Part shown: piece after piece, positions 41,570 through 52,743 of the stretch
How positions within the stretch are numbered: position 1 is the stretch's first letter
Layout of the letters: every line of letters starts with the position of its first letter
Assembly (NCBI GenBank): GCA_022749755.1
Contig: CM040451.1
Location: 9,747,871 to 9,811,870, forward strand
DNA from: Azadirachta indica
Taxonomy: Eukaryota; Streptophyta; Magnoliopsida; Sapindales; Meliaceae
Direction of reading: 5' to 3'
DNA length: 64,000 bases
The notes under the pieces: generated by a model
Told to the model about the DNA's origin: nothing
The model's input: only the letters and a program-made list of their open reading frames with translations
Databases searched by the model: none
Position numbers and translations under genes: made by a program

Positions 41570-42715
41570 AAAATTTCTAGTTTCCCATTTTTATTTGGCG
41601 TAATATTCCGAATCTCTCATCTTGTTTCAATAATATCTCGATACATCCCTGACGTTGGCTCCATTAGCTGTAAATGTTAAATTTCGAGTACAATTATAAT
41701 TTTATCCTTAAAATATCACGTGTCAACTGTATCTATCACTTATAATATTAATTGTCAATAGATGTCTGCTTATGGATCCAAAGTGTTGCTCAAATAATAT
41801 AATGTAATAGTTATTATATTATTTTGATTTGGAATATTGCCATTTTAATTAATAATATCTTATTAAAAAACCATTTGATCTAATAAAATTAAAATACCAT
41901 CCTAACTTATTTTTTATATTATTATTTTATTTTATTTGCTTTTATATTAAAATAATATTTTATTTATTTTATTTTTTTGGTATTAGTTATCTTTTTTTTT
42001 TTTTTTCTAATCTTATCTTCTTGATAAGAAGATAGAAATAATTAAAAAAAATATTGTTTCAATTTATTAAGAAAAGCACTCATAAATCTATTCTCTTTCA
42101 CCACTATACAAATTCAAACAAATTCTTATCTTCTTCCAAACCCAAATCTAAATAGAAAAAATGTTTAAAACAAAATTAAAAATAGAGATGAAACCATATT
42201 CTAAAAACAAAGATTCAAATAAAGAATCCACAACAGGAAACAACAGCAACTTTTTCTTTGTTGGCAAATTGGAAAAGACAGATTTTTCAAACCTACCTTT
42301 ATGCTGCAACAAACAGCAGCAAATTAAAGAGCTGCATTGAACTAGCGTCATTTTAAAGGAAAGCTGTAGCAATCAATAGCCTCAAACAGCTTCAAATAGC
42401 AGCAAGGTTGGTCAGCAGCAGAATGGAGAAACATCAATACAGAAGTAACGAAACAGCAGAGCAGCAAACCGAATCAGCAAACATGCAGTTAAAATTTTAA
42501 TGGAAATTAAATGGAATGGAAAGAGAGAGAAAGAGGAGATTAAATGGAAGTAAAAATGGTGAAAAAAAGGGAAAGGGATGGTAAGAGGAAGAAGAAGAAG
42601 ATGGAAGACAAAAAAAATAATTAAAATTTTAGAAAATAAAATTATATATAATTAATAAAATTATATTTTATTGTAAGTCATAAATGTACTTAATTACCCT
42701 CCAAATTTAACATTT
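41570..42715. mobile_element. Possible non-autonomous Mutator-like element remnant
   Basis: GTAAATGTTAAATTT.GAG occurs on the plus strand near 41671 and inverted near 42697-42717, with GGGAAAAT outside both. The interior (about 42060-42600) is less AT-rich, with many CAGCA / TGCTG units and a polypurine stretch. This fits a foldback or Mutator-like element with degenerate ends. The right end abuts the next foldback element, so boundaries are uncertain. Confidence 0.35.
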
Positions 42716-43902
42716 ACAAAGGGGTTTTAACACATTTTCCCATAAGTTTTGACATTTTAATATTTAAATGAAATGTTTAATGAAAAGTACACTTATTTTC
42801 CTGGACCATTAGTTAACTATCCAATTTTATTTATATGATTATAATACCCTTAATTACTTTAAAGTAAAGTATAATAAATTCAATTTGTATGTAATCAAAA
42901 ATAATTTTAATTTATATTTATTTAAAAATTAGAAATTTAATTATGACAATTTAATTTGCGATTTTAACATTTAGATAGAAATTTTAAGAAAAGACACACT
43001 TACATCTCTTGGACCGTCAATTGACCATGTATTTTCACTTAAAATGACTTTAATACCCTTAATTACTTCAAAATAAAATTTAAAAAACTCAATTTTAATT
43101 TATTTGATGTTCAAAAAATTAAAATAATTAAAATTTTGATTAATGACAATTATATTTTATATTCATTTAATATTTATTTAAATTAAAAATTTATTTAATG
43201 ATATTTAAAATTAGCAATTTAGCCATATTGATACTTTTTCTAATTTTTCGTCATTGCGTAGTTCTATCAATTTTTATTGTAAACCTAAAAGTTTATATTT
43301 GCTTTATGAATTATAAGATTGATATTGAAATGTGAATTTAATATGAATGTGTATGACATAAATCTTGTATTAAAGTGTTTTTATAAGAAGAGTGGGATTG
43401 ATAAGATTATAAAATTGTTTAGTGAAATAAAAAAAATACAGTTTTTTGTTGGAAAATTTGCAAAAGAGGGGAGTAAAAAAGGCGGCGGCGGCTATGCATA
43501 TTAAGATTTGAGATTTGGATAAGTATGATATATGAATAAAAATTAAATTTCTATTTTGAGTAAATATTAAATAAATATAAACTAAAATTATCAAGTTAAA
43601 TTATCATTAATTTAATTCTTAATTTCAATAAATATTAAATACACATAAACTAAAATTATTAAATTAAATTGTCATTAATTAAATTTTTAATTTTTAAATA
43701 AATATAAATTAAAATTTTTTTATTATATATAAATTAAATTTTTTATACTTTACTTTATAATAATTAAGAGTATTATATTTATATAAATAAAATTAAATAA
43801 TTAACTAATAATTTACGAGAGGTAAATGTGTATTTTTTTAAATTTTTATTTAAATATTAAAATTTTAAATCTTTAGAGAGATATACATTAAAACTCTTTT
43901 AT
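42716..43902. mobile_element. Foldback (long terminal inverted repeat) element
   Basis: The left arm from 42716 (CAAAGGGGTTTTAACACA) pairs with the reverse complement of the right arm ending near 43902. Both share ATTTTAATATTTAAAT, then a block like TACACTTA, then AATTTTAATTTATATTTATT. The left arm contains two subunits about 208 bases apart (compare GGACCATTAGTTAACTAT near 42803 with GGACCGTCAATTGACCAT near 43011). The core of about 300 bases has no transposase and includes GGCGGCGGCGG near 43481. Mutator-like or other foldback class; no target duplication defined. Confidence 0.7.
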
Positions 43903-44972
43903 TACGAAACTAACGTGAAGGGGGAATATCGAAGTATTACTGAAATAATAAGAGAAACTGATACAATAAGAGGAATTCGAGGTGTTAGGCCAACCAAGGA
44001 GAGGTTTCTCGATTATCAGGCTGACCCGTGGAAGTGCAGTAGTGTTGGAACTACGGCGGGCCCGAGAAGCTCTGGTCCCAAGCTCACTAAATTCTTTCAA
44101 AAGTAATGAATAAAATATTTATAATTTAAACTTACAATATTATTTATTTATAATTTAACTTCATCACTTTACTATGTTGTCATAATGGCCCTCCATATTT
44201 TCAATTTAAGGCTCCACCTTCACGGAGCCCAATCCATCTTCGTCGCCCATTGGCCTACTCTCCCTGGACCAGCCTTCTACGGCTGTTCTCAAATTAATTA
44301 TAGTATTTAAGCATTAATATTGTTAAAATATAAAAGATGGAGGATTAAAATTTCTGTTTGTCTGAGTTTCTTAGGCAAATTGATAATTGGTTATTAATGA
44401 AATAGATTATTTTAATCATACATAGATTATAATGAGAAAACAAAAATCAACACAAAAGTAATGAAAAATTAACTACATATATAGAACAAAATACCTTCCA
44501 TTGGATATAAATTCTAAGCTTAATTTAACTAAAAAATACAACTAATATCATCAGAAACCACAGGAATCCTTGTAATCTTCCCAATTCGTACATATAATAT
44601 ACTTTTCTACCCGAGTAGGGAACCTTTATACCTTGTTCTCTCCCTGTTACCCACGAACGAGGCTAGGCAAGGCATAAAAATGTACATATCACCTTTATTT
44701 TCAGTAGTTTTTTTCGTATATTTCCCTATCGTAACATATTAATATTATTAGCTTGTTAAATTATAATATAATAAATTAATATTCAGAGAACAAATCAAAT
44801 TGTAAAGAGAGTTGTCTCATATTCCATGAAAAATTGATTGCCTGATTCTTTTCTTTCTCCATAAAAATGAGCTACCGAAATTCTTTATCTTCAGTTTCCC
44901 GTCACCTTCCTTACATAAACATCTTGTCCGCCTGTTCCGTTCATCGTTCCACACTTTCCATCAGAAAAGAAA
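43903..44972. other. Intergenic upstream of NHL copy 3
   Basis: A 63-codon open frame at 43915-44106 has higher GC than its surroundings, but no recognisable motif. Near 44200-44285 is another GC-richer patch without a clear frame. The remainder is AT-rich and leads to the copy 3 promoter. Confidence 0.5.
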
Positions 44973-45671
44973 ATGGCGACCCCTGACCGGCTTCCCGATC
45001 GATCCAACCCGGAACCCGTTCAATCGAACCCGGAACCCCGACCGCCAATCAAGCGCCACCACACTGCCCGCTACTACGCCAACAGGGTTCGTGAAAGCCT
45101 CGTGACCAGACTCTCCAAAAAGTTATGTGTCATTTTCTTGTTGCTGCTCTTGACTGCCGGCATCATTCTTTTTGTTTTATGGCTTAGTTTACGTCCTCAC
45201 AGGCCAAGATTTTATATCCAGGAATTTTCAATCCCGGGTTTGGCTCAACCCTCCAGATTTGAGAATGCTGAAATAAGTTTCAATGCAACAGCTCGTAATT
45301 CCAACCAACATATTGGAATATATTACGATTCCATGGAGGTGTGGGTTTATTACAGAGAACAAAGGATCGGGGCAACTCCGTTAGCGGATTCGTTTTTTCA
45401 AGAGCCTAAGACTACAACTCTTCTCTCTGCTACATTAGGTGGGGCGACGTTAACTGTGAATAGCCAGCGTTGGATGGAGTTCATGAATGATCGTCAGCAA
45501 GGCAGAGTTGCTTTTCGTCTAGAAATAAAATCAACCATTAGATTTAAGGTGTCTTCGTGGTGGGATAGTAAGCGTCATACGATGCATGCAAACTGTCAAA
45601 TTGTGCTGGGTTCAGATGGATCACTCTTGCCAGCTTATAAAAACAAGAGGTGTCCAGTCTATTTCACCTGA
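44973..45671 (+). CDS. NDR1/HIN1-like (LEA-2) membrane protein, array copy 3
   Basis: Single exon, 232 residues, the longest of the array. It has an extra proline- and arginine-rich cytosolic N terminus of about 50 residues (PDRSNPEPVQSNPEPRPP). The helix at about residues 51-71 leads into WLSLRPHRPRFYIQEFS. The LEA-2 domain contains NATARNSNQHIGIYYDS, in which the usual NPN has become NSN. The C terminus is KNKRCPVYFT, like copy 2. Intact; the ATG at 44973 is the first in frame and has an A-rich context. Confidence 0.93.
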   Translation: MATPDRLPDRSNPEPVQSNPEPRPPIKRHHTARYYANRVRESLVTRLSKKLCVIFLLLLLTAGIILFVLWLSLRPHRPRFYIQEFSIPGLAQPSRFENAEISFNATARNSNQHIGIYYDSMEVWVYYREQRIGATPLADSFFQEPKTTTLLSATLGGATLTVNSQRWMEFMNDRQQGRVAFRLEIKSTIRFKVSSWWDSKRHTMHANCQIVLGSDGSLLPAYKNKRCPVYFT

Positions 45672-45816
45672 TTTGATTATCATGTAATGTTTTTTTTTTA
45701 TTACATAGTTTTTTACATGAAGTGGGTTCAGAGTATTTGCTTTTGGGAATTGAGAATTTGGTTTCGATTTGCTTAGTAACCATGGAGTTGTAATTGGTTA
45801 ATCGCTGTACTTTTAC

Positions 45817-45854
<38 letters not shown>

Positions 45855-46836
45855 TTTATCTGTTTCTGCAAATTACAATTAATAAATATGTTCAGCCTGG
45901 TAAAATGTCGAGTTTTCTCTTGTTTAAGGCTAGGACTTTTCTTTTCCTTGATCGGCCAGTGATATATATTTTGAAAAGGAAATGTTCTTTAAATGGAACC
46001 AATAACTGAACTACTATATTTATTTCTCTAAATTCACCAAGTCAGAAAGTCCTAACAAAACTATGTGTTCGATTGGTAAATTTCAAAATGAATTTTCTGT
46101 GTTAATATATTTTATTGCATAGGTCGATGTACAGTACATAATACATTTGTCTCACTTAAAATTCTTAGCGCAAAGAATTTGACTCATTTTGTTGATGTTC
46201 TTTAGAGAAGGGAATAAAGCAGGTTGGTTTCTCTCCATCCTATGTTCTTTTAGCTTTAAATATCTTTTCTACTTTCCCTGGCTAGCTGAGAGAGGAAAAG
46301 CATGTAATACTACGTGTAAAAACGATGTAATTAAGATTAATATATTATATTTGAAAGATCTACGATACTAAGCAAACTCTTCCTCGCTGTATATCCACTA
46401 GCCCTTCAAAGAATTTACAAACGTTAGATGGTTCGTCTATCTCCATATCATCACAAAAATATAAAGCAGGTTAAAAAGCACAATTTTCCAACTAAGACTT
46501 CCACCAAAGGCTTATGAAGGAAAAGTATTATTTCAGAAAAGTTAAACAACTGTATTCCTTTTAGGGGGAAAGAATTCGTGATCAGTAGGAGAAAAAAGTA
46601 GATCTTCACCAATTCACATTGCTTTATCGCACTTATGGTGCTTGCTTACATTAATGAAACCAATGGAAATTACATATAAACCATCTTAGGAAATGCTGAA
46701 AACATCAAATTCGGTCTCTCTTTCCAGCTTAATTAAGTGCGCATCTATGTCTTTGTTCTTCGCCAGATTAATTAATTGTCCCTTGTCTCTTCTTGCATTC
46801 TTCAATCAATTCCTCTCCAAAGAAATTTAGTCTAAA
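45672..46836. other. Intergenic between NHL copies 3 and 4
   Basis: Includes a (TA)n tract at 45822-45850. No coding exon seen; the 60-codon frame near 46189 has no features. Confidence 0.6.
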
Positions 46837-47418
46837 ATGCCTCCCCGCAAAGATGAAAAATCTCGTCTTGCTATTTCTTTGTGGTTTTTACAAGTAGTAA
46901 TTGTTCTGGTTTTCATCTCTCTGGTGATATGGCTAACTTTGAGGCCAAAACATCCCGTTTGCAAGATCACCGACGTCTACGTCCCAGCCTTAGATGGAGG
47001 GAATTCAACAATATTTAACAATGAAGCCTCGCGAAACACCTCGATAATTTTCAACGTCGAATTGTCCAATCCCAACAAACGAATGACCATCTACTACGAT
47101 GACATCCACATAACCTTATATTCCATCGATGCTGCAGTCATTGGAACCAAGTCTTTGCCTGGCTTCTACGAAGGCTACAGAAGCACTATTATATACAAAG
47201 TGCTAATGAATGCTGACCGCCAACAGCTAAGGAAAGGAAGTACGAGCAACTCTACAGATATTATCAAGGTTCACATGAAAACTGCTGTTAGGTATAAAAT
47301 AATATCATCGAAGACGAAGCATCATCAAATGGATTTCGAGGCATACATAGGTATTGGTTCAGATGGAAGGATTTCTGGCGACAGGGATGTAAAGCTACAG
47401 TACATGGTAAAAAGATGA
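46837..47418 (+). CDS. NDR1/HIN1-like (LEA-2) membrane protein, array copy 4
   Basis: Single exon, 193 residues, starting MPPRKDEKSR. The helix at about residues 12-32 runs into IWLTLRPKHPVCKITDVYV, the NHL signature. The extracellular part has FNVELSNPNKRMTIYYDD, with the NPN and YYD marks of the family. It lacks the C-terminal KxxRC ending of copies 1-3 and is closer to copy 5. Several NxS/T sites suggest glycosylation (inference). Intact. Confidence 0.92.
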   Translation: MPPRKDEKSRLAISLWFLQVVIVLVFISLVIWLTLRPKHPVCKITDVYVPALDGGNSTIFNNEASRNTSIIFNVELSNPNKRMTIYYDDIHITLYSIDAAVIGTKSLPGFYEGYRSTIIYKVLMNADRQQLRKGSTSNSTDIIKVHMKTAVRYKIISSKTKHHQMDFEAYIGIGSDGRISGDRDVKLQYMVKR

Positions 47419-47689
47419 TCAAATATTAATGGAAATTAAGTTTTCTTGAGCACGAAGGTAATTAAAGAATTTTTTAAAGTTGCAACACATTTCCTCCATG
47501 TAAAATTATTTCCTTTTTCTGTCTGCTAAAGCATATATATACTTTCTTATTGTATTGAAGTTATTCGAGTTAATAAATAGCTTCTTATAGTAAATATGCC
47601 CCGACCAATTGGCTTTCAAGATGGAAATTAAAGTTAAATAAAAAAGTTATATTACGAGAGGCTGTCAATGCTCTAGGTTAATATAATAT

Positions 47690-48666
47690 TAGTTAATTGA
47701 GATAATTTTATTTTGTTCCTTACCATTTCAACAAACATTATTTTAGTTAGCATGTTTGATATATTAGATAAAAATATCCTTAATATTATGGAAAATCATC
47801 ACTTAAATTTTTAGTCAACATTTTTTAGGCCTCTAGACCAAACTTATGTTAACTTTCAGCAGTGAGTGCAATGGAATAATTTTTAATTTATTTTAGATAA
47901 TATTAATAATCTTCAATTTCATCCAAAAATCTATAAAAGTTACCATAATCATCTCCATGTTAACTTTTTTTTTCCGTTATTTTTTAACAACTAAAAGGAT
48001 AAAATTATAATTTTATAAATTTAATTAATAAAAAATAATTCTTTTTTTTTTCTTCCTCATCTTTCTCCTCTAATTCTTTCCTTCCTTTTTCTTCTTCCCA
48101 ATCTCTTTCTCTTCCCATTTTTTTCGATCAAGAGAAATGAGATTAAAACAAATTGAAATTAGTCAGTTTGATATTCTCAATTTAGACAAAGAAAAAAAAC
48201 TAATAAAGATCAAAATTAATTTATTCAAATCAAATTGATTTTATAATCTTATAATTAAAAAAAAATTACACTGACAAGAGAAAAAGATGATGGAAGAAGA
48301 AAAGAAAAAGAAAAAGAAACGTAGGAGGAAGACAAGGAAGAAGAAAAAAATGAAAATTACTTTTTTAGTTGTTAAAAGATGGGAGTTAACATGTGAGAGT
48401 GATAGGATGACTTTCTCAAATTTCATAGTCGAATTAAGGATTATCAATATTAGTTGAAAAAAATCATAAATTATTCTACCTCACTAACGACTCAAAGTTG
48501 ATGTAAATATAGTCAAGAGACTTAAATAACATTGATCTACATAATTTGCATTTAAGTGATGTTTTTTAATAATATTAGAGACATTTTTATCTATTATATG
48601 AAATCTGCCAACTAAAACAATAGTTTTTAATATGCTGAGGAATAAAATAAAATTTCCAATTAGCAG
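47690..48666. mobile_element. Foldback element with long inverted arms, between NHL copies 4 and 5
   Basis: The left arm (47690-48040) and the reverse complement of the right arm (48320-48666) match over about 300 bases with mismatches. Shared blocks include TTTTATTTTxTTCCT, ATTATTTTAGTTxGCA, ATAGATAAAAATxTC and CATCACTTAAAT. The arms continue inward as a polypyrimidine block (TTCTTCCTCATCTTTCTCC near 48050) opposite a polypurine block near 48280-48350. There is no coding capacity. The size and structure fit a non-autonomous Mutator-like or foldback element. Confidence 0.75.
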
Positions 48667-49095
48667 GTAATATATCACATATTTACTTATATTTGAGAGC
48701 TAATAAGTTTATTTCAAAATTAAGGTCGCTTAAAAATCTCGGTAATTCAATCTCATCCATACTCTTAGGTAAATCTTTATTTGCATATGGTATTATTGTA
48801 AAACGAATTAAAGCAACTTCTATGCAGCTGCTGTCAAGTTTCATGTAGTCTCCAGACCCCATAAATTATACGAGTCGCAGAAAGCTAAACATCACTCCAA
48901 AGAAAAGCATTTATTCCCACGGCCTTCAAATTTTGGTAACTTGCAAATATAATATTCCCATCATTAGTACGGGCTTTTCAAGGCTATTGCCTTCCTGCAA
49001 ATCATATGGCATTGCATATATTGTACCTTCAATCCATTCAAATCAATTACATTTCTTCTTCATATCTCCACAAACATCATAATAATCCGGACTTG
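48667..49095. other. Upstream region of NHL copy 5
   Basis: Promoter side of copy 5. An in-frame ATG at 49006 would add 30 residues of unlike sequence and is not preferred. Confidence 0.5.
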
Positions 49096-49698
49096 ATGTG
49101 CGAAACGAAAAGCTTTTATGTTTGGGTTCTTGAGATTGTAGGCCTCCTGGGGCTTCTTGCACTTATTCTATGGCTAAGTTTACGTCCTAAGAGTCCAACT
49201 GTTACCGTCGTCGATCTCTCAGTCCCGCCCATAGATAATAGCTCCTCTTCTGCTGCTGACAACGGCGATCAAAATGGCGGTCTCTCATATACTATAGAAA
49301 TTAATAACCCAAACAGAGACTCAACTATTTATTTCGATGACATTTTGTTGATATTTTTCTTTGGCCAAGATACAGCAGCAGCGGACCGAATTCCTGCTTT
49401 CAAACTTGATAAAGTTAGCAAGGATAGCAACCGTGTTAATGTTGATGCCCGTCCATGGAAAGCTCTTCGCAGTGCAATATCAAAGAATTCGACGGCGCCT
49501 GTGAAAGTTGATTTTTCATCCAGGTATCGAATTAAGAGTATGGGCTTAAAAAGTAAGCGTCATGAAATGAAGTTGCAAGGCGATGTTCAGCTTGGTAAGG
49601 ATGGGAAGATATTCGGGAAGATGAAGAAGATTAAGCTGAAGCATGCATCCAAGAAATGGAGAGTAAAGGCTTTTCATTCTCACAAAAAAATGTGTTAA
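49096..49698 (+). CDS. NDR1/HIN1-like (LEA-2) membrane protein, array copy 5
   Basis: Single exon, 200 residues from the ATG at 49096 (MCETKSFYVWVLEIVG). The open frame extends to an ATG at 49006, but those residues resemble no paralogue, and the helix at residues 9-27 fits the shorter start. NHL signature: LWLSLRPKSPTVTVVDLSV. The LEA-2 part contains IEINNPNRDSTIYFDD. The C terminus is unusually basic (KMKKIKLKHASKKWRVK), unlike the other copies. Most similar in layout to copy 4. Intact. Confidence 0.88.
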   Translation: MCETKSFYVWVLEIVGLLGLLALILWLSLRPKSPTVTVVDLSVPPIDNSSSSAADNGDQNGGLSYTIEINNPNRDSTIYFDDILLIFFFGQDTAAADRIPAFKLDKVSKDSNRVNVDARPWKALRSAISKNSTAPVKVDFSSRYRIKSMGLKSKRHEMKLQGDVQLGKDGKIFGKMKKIKLKHASKKWRVKAFHSHKKMC

Positions 49699-50151
49699 AT
49701 TTATTAAATTGGGTTTATTTTCTATGTTCGTAACATTAATTAAAAATCTTGTACATATTAGGATAGTTTATAGCTTTCATGTCTTGAAAAGTTACTTGTA
49801 TTATTCTTAAATTGACGTTATCGTTCCGATTTTGATGAATTCAATTGAATTGATGATTTGAAATATATCATTAAAAAGTCCTTTGAACAAAACCCATAAT
49901 AGAAATATAAATAATAAGAATTACAAAATATTGATGTTGTTAAATTATTATGTGATAAATTTTAGTGATGGTTATTGTAATATACACTATGTCTTTTGGA
50001 GTAATAACAAATACTTCCCTTAAGATTTGAGGCATTGTTAGATATTTTGACCAAATTTTGATGAAATAGGAAAATACTTGAGGCTAGTTTGCTATTAATC
50101 AATTTCATCATTTTTATATGACTAACTATTTTGTGTATGACCATTTTAAAA
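49699..50151. other. 3' flank of NHL copy 5
   Basis: AT-rich spacer between copy 5 and a MITE; nothing else seen. Confidence 0.6.
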
Positions 50152-50560
50152 GTCAGTAAACTAACTAAATTATCGATGTTATTAATGTATAATGATTAAT
50201 ATGACCTTATTCTAATACACAGTAACATTTAAATTGGGATATTATAATGACAATTTTACCCTCAATTATTTTTTTAACAATTTTGCTCTTAATTATTTTT
50301 TGACAATTATGACCTTATTTGTTATTTTATTGTATATAAAAGGGATTGAGGATAATCAATGTGATGGTTTATATATAATAGATTAATCAAATAAAGTTAT
50401 AAAATTATAAATATAATGAAGGGTAAAATTCTCTGAAATTAATGAATGATAAAATTATTATTATAATATCCCAATTTAAATGTCATTATGTGTTAAAAAC
50501 ATAGTTTTATTGGTCATTATACTTCAATAACAAGGACAATTTGGTCAGTTTAAAGTGACC
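50152..50560. mobile_element. MITE with long, well-preserved terminal inverted repeats
   Basis: The two ends are inverted copies over about 130 bases. The block at 50225-50248 (containing TTTAAATTGGGATATTATAA) is matched without change by the reverse complement of 50460-50483. Outside it, GTATAATGA and GTTATTxAxGTATAATGA also pair. The centre (about 50300-50410) is unique and non-coding. The arm similarity makes this the youngest-looking inverted-repeat element in the window. Confidence 0.8.
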
Positions 50561-50946
50561 TGAAGACCCCAACATGGATAATCTAGTTGGATGTTATAAG
50601 GTGCAAAACCAAGAAATTAGTCATCAGGATCCCTCACTGATCTTCCCTATCGGGTCGAAAACCTGAACACCACCGCCACCCCCCACTACTCCCCCCGACG
50701 ACAAGAGAAGCAGAGACCGCCGCGTCAAATTAATAGGAGTCGATGAAGATCACAGGGCACAGACCATTGGGCCATAGCCTCTTCTTTATGTTAAGAATTA
50801 TGTATATGAGGTGAAAAAATAAACTAGTCGAAGAACAGAGACGATGAAAGCGAATAGATCGAAAAATTGTGAAAGAAAAGAATTCAGCATTGAATATTTT
50901 TCATTAATTAGGCCACAAGCCAATTTACACATCAAGAAACAGTCGA
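50561..50946. other. Intergenic, 3' side of DnaJ copy 1
   Basis: A GC-richer patch near 50655-50745 (CACCACCGCCACCCCCC) stands out but has no recognisable frame. Confidence 0.5.
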
Positions 50947-51626
50947 TTACATTCGGAAGACGATCCCCACAAGCAAACCGTCAGTAGAAAAACCGGATAG
51001 CACTTCCTTATCTTTACAATTACGCGTAATTATAATCTTTCCCCTACCATCTCGATTGCAAGTTTCCACTCTCGCGCTGTAAGTCTTGCGATACGAAGAA
51101 CAATTTCCCGGTGGTTTGCTCTTTGTGAATCCAGATGAAGCATTCGTAGCCTTGTGGCTTCTATCTCTTGAAAACTTTTGATCGTCAGTTGTTGGAGTCC
51201 GAGACCGACTTGAATCCCCATTTTTGGCTTTCTTCCTACAAAACCGACTGTCGTAAGCTTTTCTCTTTTCAGGGTTGGTCAAATGTCGTGGGCTGATCGA
51301 ATCAACTTGAAAGCACCATCGGCGGCAACAGAACGGTTCTTGTCTGGGTGAAGCATTAGCGCCAATCTCTTGTACTGTTTCCTGATAACGATTGTATCAA
51401 CTTCAGGATCAGTAATGGCTAGGAGTTCATACCATGTAGATTTCTTGGCTGCTAATTCGTGAACTTTGTAGGCGGTGAAGTAATCGTCGATGTTGGGGAG
51501 ATGTGGGTTGAAATCCTTGGCCGCTTTGAGACTCTTGATAGCCATGTCTACATTCTGAAGCTTGAAATACTCTTCTGCGGCATCTCTGGCCTTCTCGGCT
51601 GCTAACTTGACGAGATTCGTGAGCAT
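50947..51626 (-). pseudogene. Short J-domain (DnaJ) gene, tandem copy 1, frameshifted
   Basis: An intronless J-protein of the plant type whose N terminus (residues 1-60, EKARDAAEEYFKLQNVDMAI) precedes the J domain (WYELLAITDPE, LALMLHPDKNRSVAADGAF). The frame starting at 51626 ends at a TGA at 51279-51281 after 115 residues. The rest (TNPEKRKAYDSR and a basic Ser/Thr-rich tail ending VFRM) continues in another frame to 50947. Copy 2 has GACATTTTGAC at this place whereas copy 1 has GACATTTGAC, so one T is missing at 51281-51283. Intact, the product would be about 226 residues. The HPD motif is kept, so a truncated 115-residue J protein could still be made. A sequencing error cannot be excluded. 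Confidence 0.75.
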
Positions 51627-51659
51627 TCTTTCTATAATTTTCGGAAACGAGAGGAACAA

Positions 51660-52743
51660 ACAGTTGTCGTAATTAATTATTCATGAGTATATATGGAGCT
51701 GAGATAGATAATTGCTTGGACTCTACGCTATTTGTTTGCTTCCTGATTGAAAACAGAAACAGGTTTCTAATTCAGCCTTTATTAGAATTCTGTTTAGATA
51801 CTCCTTAACCAATTAGGTGTCCAGGACGATTAATTTTCCTGCATAGAAATATTTCTAATTTAGGTAAATGGGATAAGATTCAATAATTCTACGGATGATG
51901 ATTTTTCATGAAATCAAAATCAGTAATTCAATTTGTGTAAGGCTGGATTATATTTCATATTTTTGAAAACGGAGTCTACAATCAATTCTCGAATACGCTA
52001 CGCTTACATGATTATTGATTAATTTGATTTCATAGTGGATCCGGCTTAACAACCCAATCCATCTTCAGGCCCAATAAATGGCCTATTTATACGCAGCTAA
52101 TCATTTACCAACTCATGTTGGGTTTGAGCATATTAACGAACGCTAAAATCATGAAGATATTTAAAAAAAAAATGAAGATAATGTATAAATTAAAAAAAAG
52201 GCACAAAAAATTCGTTATTTTCTATTAATCAAATTGTATGCTATTTGTTGTTAACTTTTTGGTGGTTTTATTTATTGGTTATTTTATTCATCAGTTTGTA
52301 GGCCGGCCCTTTTATTTTTGTAAGTGATTTTATTTGTTTGTTATTTATGAAATTCTCTTACTCCGATTATAGTGATTAATTGATTTTGAAGTGCATATGT
52401 ATATGTAAAAGATTAAATATTATACCAACGGTTTTGTATAAAATATTTTTGCTATGAAAAATTACTTTCAACCAAACATAAAAAAAAAAAAAAAAAAAAA
52501 ATTTTGTAGAATGTTCTCTGTTTGAAGATTGATTAGAGGGAAAAATTCTATTCTACCCACAGTAAATGGAAGTTGTCTTGGTTCTGAAAGAGATAATATT
52601 GATTTAACTTTTCAAAAGAGCTAAGTTCAGACATTGATGTCAAGGAGAAGCAGTAGAGCTGATGAAGCAGTTCTCAATAGCGGACTTGTGTTGCTGATGA
52701 GCTACTTTTTCAAATGTATAGTTATTAGATTATTGTGTTTCCA
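51660..52743. other. Intergenic between the two DnaJ copies
   Basis: AT-rich, with a 20-base A run at about 52481-52500. No coding exon seen apart from the kinase fragment that follows. Confidence 0.55.

Noticed and set aside
43915..44106. 63-codon plus-strand open frame beside the foldback element
   Set aside because: GC-richer than its surroundings but no motif, promoter or splice evidence; not supported as a gene.
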